Of a stretch of DNA of 64,000 nucleotides, positions 31,140-38,062 are shown piece by piece. The notes below the pieces were generated by a model. That model saw only the letters and a program-made list of their open reading frames with translations, was not told the origin of the DNA and searched no databases. How positions within the stretch are numbered: the stretch's first letter is position 1; each line of letters begins with the position of its first letter. A program made the position numbers and the translations under genes. Source of the DNA: Solimicrobium sp043758755 (GTDB lineage Bacteria > Pseudomonadota > Gammaproteobacteria > Burkholderiales > Burkholderiaceae_D). The stretch is from the NCBI GenBank assembly GCA_043758755.1, contig JAYVMW010000012.1, positions 62,001 to 126,000 of the forward strand. The letters run 5' to 3'.

Positions 31140-32585
31140 ATGCAGACTATTCCATGCCCGGGGTGCGGTGCGCCAATTGAATTCAAGTCAGCGGCGTCTG
31201 TCATGGCCGTGTGCGGGTATTGCAAAACCACGGTGCTCAAAGATGCCGAGTCGGTGAAAAATATCGGCAAGATGTCAGGTGTGCTGGAAGATTATTCGCC
31301 GATCCAGATCGGCACCAGTGGCGTGTTCGGCGGCAATGCCTTCACGGTGATCGGCCGGATTCAGCTGCGCTATGCCGACGGCATGTGGAATGAATGGTAT
31401 GTGATGTTTGACAGCGGCAAGCCGGCCTGGCTGGGTGACGCATCCGGTCAATATATGTTGACTTCCGAAGTGCCGGGTGGTTCGCATTTTCCGGCGTTTT
31501 CAGCGCTGTTGCCGGCCCATCCTTATTCTATCGGTGGCCACACTTATACTGCCAGCGATGTCAGAACAGCTGACTGCATTGGCGGCCAGGGTGAGCTGCC
31601 ATTCAAGGTGGGGCAGGGATATCAGGTGCGGGCGGCTGATTTGCGCAGTGGCCGCAGTTTTCTGACGCTCGATTATTCTGATTCTGAGCAACCCAAAATT
31701 TATGTCGGTCAGGCCGTCACGCTCGATGAGCTGAAATGCCAGCTGTTGCGTGAAGACGATCAGGTGCAGCAGAGTGCCGGAAAGTACCGTGGCAAAATCT
31801 CAGCCCTGTCCTGTCCATCCTGCGGCAGCAGCGCTTCATTCCTGCCCGGGTTGACCGGTACGATAGTGTGTCCGAGTTGTCATGCGCAGCTGGATGTGTC
31901 GGGTCCGACTGCGCAGGTGCTGGCAGTGGCCAGCAGTGTGGCGCAGATCCAGACTACGCTGGAACTGGGTGCGCAGGCTACCATCAGCGGCAAAACGTTT
32001 CAGAACATTGGCCTCATGCGTTGTGTCGACAACGATCATAACGAATGGACCGAATATCTGATGCACTCTCCGAGAGCCGGTTTTTTATGGCTGATCGAAA
32101 CCGATGAGGGCTGGGCCCGAGCCATGGTGATGGACGAATGGCCACTCTGGGCCCAGGAAGACAGCGCATTGTTCAACAATATCAGCTATCAAAAGCTGTA
32201 TCGGTATCCGGCCCGAGTTCTGTATGCGATCGGCGCCTTTAACTGGCGGGTTCAAAACGGCTATCAGACCGAGGTGGTGGAATTTCAGAGCGGGCAAAAT
32301 AAACTGGCCGCTGAAATTACCGCAACCGAGATGACCTGGTCACAATCTGCGCCGGTCAGTGTCGATCAGATTCATGCCTGGTTCGGCAATACCGTCAACG
32401 CCCACAAACAAAATACCGAAGAATCAATCCAGCACATGTCGACCAAGTTCATGTGGATTATCGGATTGTTGAATCTGGTGCCCATGCTGCTGGCACCGCA
32501 ATCCTGGGTTGCGATACTGATCGGCATGGCGGCGATTTATTATCCGGCCAAATATCTGAGTTCTCTTGATAACGGTGGCTCATGA
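31140..32585 (+). CDS. Duplicated zinc-ribbon/DUF4178 protein
   Basis: A 481-residue protein with an internal duplication. Each half begins with a four-cysteine ribbon (CPGCGAPIEF...CGYC near 5-28; CPSCGSSASF...CPSC near 224-247) followed by a DUF4178 domain. The two halves share the pattern F-G-R/MR-(10-15)-EWYV/EWTEYL. One or two transmembrane helices close the protein (about 435-470). The last bases ATGA overlap the start of the next gene. DUF4178 has no known activity; its company here is the polyamine/SPFH cluster. Confidence 0.85.
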   Translation: MQTIPCPGCGAPIEFKSAASVMAVCGYCKTTVLKDAESVKNIGKMSGVLEDYSPIQIGTSGVFGGNAFTVIGRIQLRYADGMWNEWYVMFDSGKPAWLGDASGQYMLTSEVPGGSHFPAFSALLPAHPYSIGGHTYTASDVRTADCIGGQGELPFKVGQGYQVRAADLRSGRSFLTLDYSDSEQPKIYVGQAVTLDELKCQLLREDDQVQQSAGKYRGKISALSCPSCGSSASFLPGLTGTIVCPSCHAQLDVSGPTAQVLAVASSVAQIQTTLELGAQATISGKTFQNIGLMRCVDNDHNEWTEYLMHSPRAGFLWLIETDEGWARAMVMDEWPLWAQEDSALFNNISYQKLYRYPARVLYAIGAFNWRVQNGYQTEVVEFQSGQNKLAAEITATEMTWSQSAPVSVDQIHAWFGNTVNAHKQNTEESIQHMSTKFMWIIGLLNLVPMLLAPQSWVAILIGMAAIYYPAKYLSSLDNGGS

Positions 32586-32764
32586 ACAGAAATTTTATGA
32601 TTTATGCCGTGATTGTCACCGTGCTCACTACCGGCTTCGCCTGGAAAAATCTGCTGGCGTCCAACACCAATGACCAGTACCACTCTGGCGCAACTCGCGG
32701 CAGCGGCTGGAGTTCTTTCATGGGTGGCGGGTCCTGGTCGGGCGGCAGCGGCGGGCATAAATGA
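32582..32764 (+). CDS. Small membrane-anchored Gly/Ser-rich protein, 60 aa
   Basis: A 60-residue protein with a hydrophobic N-terminal helix (MIYAVIVTVLTTGFAW) and a tail rich in glycine, serine and tryptophan, ending GGSGGHK. Its ATG overlaps the DUF4178 stop and its stop overlaps the speD start (ATGA at both ends), which strongly suggests it is translated. I do not recognise a named family. The helix could be an anchor or an uncleaved signal. Confidence 0.75.
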   Translation: MNRNFMIYAVIVTVLTTGFAWKNLLASNTNDQYHSGATRGSGWSSFMGGGSWSGGSGGHK

Positions 32765-33138
32765 ATACAAGTGCATTTCAACCTTCGGGTCAGCATCTGC
32801 TGGCTGATCTGTGCGGCGTTGCGCCAGACCGGTTGACTGACCCGGCCGATCTGGAGCAACTCTTGATTGCGGCGGCCAGGGCCGCCGGAGCGACCGTACT
32901 GTCGAGCCACTTTCATCATTTCGGATCCAACCAGGGCGTAACCGGCGTGGTGCTGCTGGCTGAATCGCATATTTCGGTCCACACCTGGCCGGAATCCGGC
33001 TTTGCTGCGCTGGATATTTTTATGTGCGGCCACACCCGACCTCAACGCGCGCTGGAAGTAATTCATGGCGCATTGCAATCGCGTGAGTGCATCGTGAAAA
33101 CCATCATGCGCGGCGAAGTGCTTCAGATTCTGGTCTGA
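32761..33138 (+). CDS. speD: S-adenosylmethionine decarboxylase proenzyme
   Basis: A 125-residue prokaryotic class AdoMet decarboxylase. The proenzyme cleaves itself before the serine in ESHISVHTWPE to form a pyruvoyl group; the catalytic Cys lies in FMCGHTRP. It makes decarboxylated AdoMet, the aminopropyl donor for spermidine synthesis. The start overlaps the stop of the 60-aa gene. The spermidine-synthase-like partner is on the other arm of the cluster. Confidence 0.94.
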   Translation: MNTSAFQPSGQHLLADLCGVAPDRLTDPADLEQLLIAAARAAGATVLSSHFHHFGSNQGVTGVVLLAESHISVHTWPESGFAALDIFMCGHTRPQRALEVIHGALQSRECIVKTIMRGEVLQILV

Positions 33139-33179
33139 ACTCTGCTGACAATTAATTTTTTTATCCATCATTCTCAACC

Positions 33180-33827
33180 ATGACCATTCTCATCCGCGCA
33201 GCACAACCGGCCGACGTCGACACTGCCATTCAATTGATTTATTCATCCGGTCCGAATGCCTTTAACTATGTGTTCAATACCGATGATAAAGGCTCAGCCA
33301 TCGATTTTCTGCGTATGGCTTATCTGGATGGTGCCGGTGAATTCGGTTACCGCAATCATCTGGTGGCGCTTGAAAACGGCCAGGTGGTGGCCAGCGGCGG
33401 TGGTTGGAGCGGGAAATCCGGGCTGGCTTTTCTGGTTGCCGGTGCCAGACAGATTTTCAGTCATTACGGACTGAGCAGTGGCATTGGCGTGGTCGTGCGT
33501 GGTTTGCGTACCGAAGCGGTGATTCCGCCGCCTTCCTCCAGTCAGTTTTATCTTGGTCATCTGGGCGTATTGCCTGAACTGCAGGGGCGCGGTATCGGCA
33601 AGATCCTGATTGCGCATCTGCTCGAGCAGGGCAGGGCAGCCGGTTTCAAGGTCGCAGCACTCGACGTGGCCGTGACCAATCCGCGTGGTCAGGCTTTGTA
33701 TGAACGACTTGGTTTTAAAGTGGACCGTGAACGCGCTTCCAGTTTGAAAAACGCGCACGGTTTTGTTTCCGCTCATCGCCACATGCAAATGGAATTGATC
33801 AGTGCGTCAGATCCGGAGCGGGATTGA
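33180..33827 (+). CDS. GNAT family N-acetyltransferase
   Basis: A 215-residue acetyltransferase. The acetyl-CoA binding motif A is clear in LGVLPELQGRGIGKILIAHL near residues 126-145, followed by AVTNPRGQALYERLGF near 165. The substrate is unknown. It is 41 bp downstream of speD on the same strand and may be co-transcribed with the polyamine cluster, so an amine substrate is conceivable but untested. Its 3' end overlaps the 3' end of the convergent hslO by 29 bp. Confidence 0.88.
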   Translation: MTILIRAAQPADVDTAIQLIYSSGPNAFNYVFNTDDKGSAIDFLRMAYLDGAGEFGYRNHLVALENGQVVASGGGWSGKSGLAFLVAGARQIFSHYGLSSGIGVVVRGLRTEAVIPPPSSSQFYLGHLGVLPELQGRGIGKILIAHLLEQGRAAGFKVAALDVAVTNPRGQALYERLGFKVDRERASSLKNAHGFVSAHRHMQMELISASDPERD

Positions 33828-34728
33828 TCTTGATTTCCGGAGCAAGAAACAACTGTGCGCAATCCACCACGTCAAAGCTGTAGGGCTTGCCGCAGAATTC
33901 ACAGTTGATATCGAGTTTGCCCAGACTGGACAGCGCTTCATGCACTTCTTCCTTGCCCAGCATAACCAGCATATTGCTGACCTTGTCGCGACTGCAGGTA
34001 CATTGGAATGTGATTTTATGCGGGTCAAACACCCGGACGGTTTCTTCCCAGAATAAGCGGTACATCAGGGTGGCCGTATCGGTACTGACCAGTTCTTCTG
34101 CCTTGAGCGTATTGCCCAGTATGACAGCGCGTTCCCAGGCATCCTGCGCCGACTGTTCATCGTCGTCCGGATTGGCATTGCCGCCAACGTGGGGCAGGCG
34201 CTGCAGCAGCATGCCGCGACTGACCTGTTCGTCACAGGCCAGCCACAATCGCGTGTCGAGCTGTTCGGACTGGCGCATGTAATTTTCAATCACTGCTGCA
34301 ATTGAATTGCCTTCGAGCGGCACAATACCCTGATACGGTTGCTGGCCGGCCGATTTGTCGCTCGGGTCGAGCGTAATGATGAAGCGCCCGCGCCCGTGCG
34401 CATTGACCAGTTCGGTCAGGCTGGTGTCGGGACTGATGATGACATCGTCAACCAGCTTGGCCATAGAGCGGATATGCAGATAATTGTCGCATTCCACCAC
34501 CAGCAGTTTGACCGGGCCGTCGCCGTGGATTTGCATGATCATGCTGCCTTCGAATTTCAGATTGGCACATAACAGCGCAGCAGCACTGGTCAGTTCACCG
34601 AGCAGGTTGCGAACCGGCAGCGGGTAATGATGATGTTTTAAAACCTGCTGCCAGGAAGCGCGCAGTTCGACCAGTTCGCCACGCACCGTGGCGTCGTCGA
34701 ACATAAATTTGGTGAGCGTGTCGGTCAT
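33799..34728 (-). CDS. hslO: Redox-regulated chaperone Hsp33
   Basis: A 309-residue Hsp33. The C-terminal redox switch is intact: CTCSRDKV and CEFCGKPY supply the four zinc cysteines that form disulfides under oxidative or bleach stress and activate holdase activity. The N-terminal domain has the family's QIHGDGPVKLLVVEC near 65-80. The gene begins 2 bp after the gamma-carbonic-anhydrase stop (operon). Confidence 0.95.
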   Translation of the reverse strand: MTDTLTKFMFDDATVRGELVELRASWQQVLKHHHYPLPVRNLLGELTSAAALLCANLKFEGSMIMQIHGDGPVKLLVVECDNYLHIRSMAKLVDDVIISPDTSLTELVNAHGRGRFIITLDPSDKSAGQQPYQGIVPLEGNSIAAVIENYMRQSEQLDTRLWLACDEQVSRGMLLQRLPHVGGNANPDDDEQSAQDAWERAVILGNTLKAEELVSTDTATLMYRLFWEETVRVFDPHKITFQCTCSRDKVSNMLVMLGKEEVHEALSSLGKLDINCEFCGKPYSFDVVDCAQLFLAPEIKINPAPDLTH

Positions 34729-34730
34729 GG

Positions 34731-35255
34731 TTATTTCAGTCGAACCAGACTGGTTTTAAACAGCTGGGCACGTTGCACATAGTTGGCGGTATTTTTGTGC
34801 ATGTGGCTGATTTCAACGTCAGTCAGGGTGCGTGCCACTTTGGCTGGAGAGCCGATGATCAAAGAATTGTCGGGAAACTGTTTGCCTTCGGTTACCAGGG
34901 CACCGGCACCGACCAGACAGTTTTTTCCGATCCGCGCACCGTTGAGAATGACGGCCTGAATGCCGATCAGCGCGCCATCGTCCACGGTACAGCCATGCAG
35001 CATGGCCTGATGGCCGATCGTGACATTTTTGCCTATGGTCATGGGAAAACCCATGTCGGTATGCAGTACGGCGCTTTCCTGCACATTACTGTTTGCTCCG
35101 ATCGAAATCAGTTCATTGTCACCCCGGATCGTGACGTCAAACCATACGCTCGAGTGAGCAGCCAGATGCACTTTGCCGATGACACTGGCACTGTCTGCGA
35201 CAAAAACAGTGTCGTCAATTTGGGGGGCGAATTCGCCGATTTGGTATATAGCCAT
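34731..35255 (-). CDS. Gamma-carbonic-anhydrase family protein
   Basis: A 174-residue left-handed beta-helix protein (YrdA/PaaY group). Hexapeptide repeats run from about residue 12 to 130 and the metal-binding histidines lie in KVHLAAHSSVW and TIGHQAMLHGC. The ATG at 35255 (MAIYQIGEF) is chosen because family members start this way; an ATG four codons upstream is also open. Neither has a clear ribosome site. Whether it hydrates CO2 or acts on another substrate cannot be told from sequence. Confidence 0.88.
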   Translation of the reverse strand: MAIYQIGEFAPQIDDTVFVADSASVIGKVHLAAHSSVWFDVTIRGDNELISIGANSNVQESAVLHTDMGFPMTIGKNVTIGHQAMLHGCTVDDGALIGIQAVILNGARIGKNCLVGAGALVTEGKQFPDNSLIIGSPAKVARTLTDVEISHMHKNTANYVQRAQLFKTSLVRLK

Positions 35256-35351
35256 GATAGTTATCAATCGAAGGAAGGGGGATTTGGGTAAAATGCACGG
35301 TGCGTTACGAATGCGCCATTTTACTCTTCATCTCTTTACATAGCCAAAAAC

Positions 35352-36188
35352 ATGCAGTCGACGTCTCCCCCTGTTGCAAATGAATTACGTTTTCAGTCTT
35401 TAATCATACTGGGCCTTTCTGATCCTGCCCAAAAGGTTGTGCAGACCGAGATCCTGCAAAAACAATTCCAGAGTGGGCAAGTCGGACTCGATCGACTGGC
35501 CGGTCTGAGCGCCGCGGGGATATCGATACCAGGTCGTCCGCTACAGCCGGTGCTGGTACCGCCGCTCGAAGTAAAACGGCGCAGCATGGCAACGACAGAA
35601 GGTCGGGCTGCACTGTTGCATGCCTTGTGCCATATCGAATTCAATGCTATCAATCTGGCGCTTGATGCAATCTGGCGTTTTGCCGGCATGCCCGACCAAT
35701 ATTATGCTGACTGGCTCAACGTCGCTGCCGAAGAAGCCCTGCATTTTTCGCTGCTTCAGCAGCATCTCAACAGCATGGGTTATGCCTATGGCGATTGCAC
35801 CGCTCACGACACCCTGTGGGAAATGGTCGCCAAGACCAGTGATGACGTGCTCTCGCGCATGGCGCTGGTGCCGCGCACCATGGAGGCACGCGGGCTGGAT
35901 GCCGCGCCCAGCACGCGCAGCAAACTGCTGCAGGTCGGTGATGTGGCCGGCGCGGCGATAATCGAACTGATTCTGCGCGATGAAATCGGACATGTGGCGA
36001 TCGGCAATCGCTGGTTTGGGTATCTGTGCGAACAGCGCGATCTGGATCCGGTCCACTGTTATCAAGAACTTACCGTGCGCTACCGTGCGCCGAAACTGCG
36101 CGCCCCGTTTAATCTGGAAGCGCGTCGCGCGGCTGGTTTTTCTGAGCGCGAATTGCAGATATTGCTGGATATTATTGATGCAAAATAG
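35352..36188 (+). CDS. DUF455 family ferritin-like protein
   Basis: A 278-residue all-helical protein. The pattern HIEFNAINLALDAIW, then NVAAEEALHFSLLQQHL, then LRDEIGHVAIGNRWF gives the carboxylate/histidine ligands of a ferritin-like di-iron site (E-(n)-EExxH, ...E-x-x-H). DUF455 proteins have no assigned reaction. It lies 72 bp upstream of thrC on the same strand. Confidence 0.87.
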   Translation: MQSTSPPVANELRFQSLIILGLSDPAQKVVQTEILQKQFQSGQVGLDRLAGLSAAGISIPGRPLQPVLVPPLEVKRRSMATTEGRAALLHALCHIEFNAINLALDAIWRFAGMPDQYYADWLNVAAEEALHFSLLQQHLNSMGYAYGDCTAHDTLWEMVAKTSDDVLSRMALVPRTMEARGLDAAPSTRSKLLQVGDVAGAAIIELILRDEIGHVAIGNRWFGYLCEQRDLDPVHCYQELTVRYRAPKLRAPFNLEARRAAGFSERELQILLDIIDAK

Positions 36189-36260
36189 CTCAAACGCCTT
36201 TCTGAAGCTATAATCGCTGGTCAATCCGCTTTTAACGCAAATTTTATTCTGGTCATCCCC

Positions 36261-37706
36261 ATGCATTACATTTCCACACGCGGCATCGCTGCACAGCACA
36301 CTTTTTCCTCGATTCTGCTGGGAGGACTGGCCGAAGACGGCGGTCTGTATCTGCCCGAGAGTTATCCGAAAATTACCGATGCCGAGCTCAATCTTTGGCG
36401 CACTCTGTCGTATGCCGATCTGGCCTGTGCGGTTCTGGCCAAATTTGCCACTGATATTCCTCTGGAAGATTTGCGCGCCATTACACAAAAAACCTATACG
36501 GCATCCGTGTACTGCAACGCCGGGGATGCGGATGCAGCACAGATCACTCCGCTGAAACAACTGGAACCCAATCTGTATCTGCAAGCTCTGTCCAATGGCC
36601 CGACTCTGGCCTTCAAGGACATGGCCATGCAGCTGCTGGGAAATCTGTTTGAATATACGCTGGACAAACAGCATGCCGAGCTGAATATTTTTGGCGCAAC
36701 TTCGGGCGATACCGGCAGCGCGGCCGAATATGCCATGCGCGGCAAACGCGGCATCCGGGTATTCATGCTGTCCCCGCATAAAAAAATGAGTTCGTTTCAG
36801 ACCGCGCAGATGTTCAGCCTGAACGACAAAAATATTTTCAATATCGCCGTTGAGGGCGTGTTTGATGACTGTCAGGATATGGTCAAGGCCGTGTCCAATG
36901 ATCTGAATTTCAAGAACCGTCACAAGATCGGTACCGTCAATTCCATCAACTGGGCGCGCGTTGTGGCTCAGGTGGTGTATTACTTCCGCGGGTATCTCAG
37001 CGCTACCACTGACAATTCCCAACCAGTTTCATTTACCGTCCCATCTGGCAATTTCGGCAATGTCTGCGCCGGTCATATTGCCCGCATGATGGGTCTGCCG
37101 ATCGACAAACTGGTGGTTGCCACCAATGAAAACGATGTGCTCGACGAGTTCTTTAAAACCGGAAAATACCAGGTGCGCAAGTCCGATCAGACCTATCACA
37201 CCAGTTCTCCGTCCATGGATATTTCCAAGGCGTCCAATTTTGAACGGTTTGTGTTTGACCTGATTGGACGTGACAGCAAGCGCCTGGCAGCACTGTTTGC
37301 CAAGGTTGACAGCGCCGGCGGTTTTGATCTGTCCGGTGGCCTCGGCAGCGACGGTGACGAATTTCTTCGCATTGCCGAATTTGGTTTTACTTCAGGCAAA
37401 TCGGTGCATGCCGACCGCCTGACAACGATACGCAGAGTGTCAGAACAGTACGGCGTGGTGGTTGATACCCATACTGCCGACGGCATCAAGGTGGCGCTCG
37501 AGCAGCGCGACCGCAAAGTGCCAATGATCGTTCTGGAAACTGCACTGCCGGCCAAGTTCAATGAAACCATCCGCGAAGCTCTCGGTCACGATGCACCACG
37601 ACCGTCAGGTTTTGAGCAGATAGAATCATTACCTCAGCATTTTGTGGTGATGCCGGCCGAAGTGCAGCAGATGAAGGCATTCATTGCCACCCATACCGGC
37701 CTGTAA
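36261..37706 (+). CDS. thrC: Threonine synthase
   Basis: A PLP enzyme converting O-phosphohomoserine to threonine. The 481 residues match the long (class 2) ThrC form. PLP lysine motif: NGPTLAFKDMAMQ near 112-124. The phosphate-binding region GATSGDTGSAAEYAMRG lies near 145-161. No hom (homoserine dehydrogenase) gene precedes it in this window; the neighbour is DUF455. A 356-bp non-coding stretch follows. Confidence 0.95.
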   Translation: MHYISTRGIAAQHTFSSILLGGLAEDGGLYLPESYPKITDAELNLWRTLSYADLACAVLAKFATDIPLEDLRAITQKTYTASVYCNAGDADAAQITPLKQLEPNLYLQALSNGPTLAFKDMAMQLLGNLFEYTLDKQHAELNIFGATSGDTGSAAEYAMRGKRGIRVFMLSPHKKMSSFQTAQMFSLNDKNIFNIAVEGVFDDCQDMVKAVSNDLNFKNRHKIGTVNSINWARVVAQVVYYFRGYLSATTDNSQPVSFTVPSGNFGNVCAGHIARMMGLPIDKLVVATNENDVLDEFFKTGKYQVRKSDQTYHTSSPSMDISKASNFERFVFDLIGRDSKRLAALFAKVDSAGGFDLSGGLGSDGDEFLRIAEFGFTSGKSVHADRLTTIRRVSEQYGVVVDTHTADGIKVALEQRDRKVPMIVLETALPAKFNETIREALGHDAPRPSGFEQIESLPQHFVVMPAEVQQMKAFIATHTGL

Positions 37707-38062
37707 GCATGAGATAAGCGCATGTTTTTTGATATTTGTTGAAAATACCCCAAATAGGGCATATACCAAAGTTAAAAAAATCTTTATGCTGTGCAAAAAT
37801 ATAAACTGATAGCAAACTGAATTTATGCAGCGAAGCAGTTACCTTCTTGTCTATTTGCGGATTGTTGACTAACTTGTTATCTGACCGGGCTGCATTGCAT
37901 TGGGTGTTATTGAAGTGTCAAAGTCGGCTACTCTGTAGTTGGCGCATTAAAATAATTGATCGTTGTGTGTTTTTGTCAATGTCAGCATGGACCGGTTCCA
38001 GATGCGTTTTTCCCTGTTCCCAAAAAAGAATTTAAACATTTTTCAGTGATACGAAGACCGGA
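37707..38062. other. 356-bp AT-rich gap between thrC and the DUF1631 gene
   Basis: No convincing gene. TTGAAA (37739-37744), a 17-bp spacer and TATACC (37762-37767) form a possible promoter, but it would give a 290-nt leader to the DUF1631 gene. A 62-codon frame at 37847-38035 has no ribosome site or recognisable pattern and is not called. I see no convincing terminator after thrC. Confidence 0.4.

Noticed and set aside
30122..31270. 382-codon minus-strand frame opposite the SPFH gene
   Set aside because: It spans two real plus-strand genes and has no domain, signal or ribosome site.
35541..37022. 493-codon open frame on the minus strand opposite DUF455 and thrC
   Set aside because: Both plus-strand genes are secure by motif; the antisense text is His/Gln/Arg-rich with no family pattern. 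It is a product of codon bias.
37847..38035. 62-codon plus-strand frame between thrC and DUF1631
   Set aside because: No ribosome site, Cys/Ser/Trp-rich random-looking text, in an AT-rich gap.
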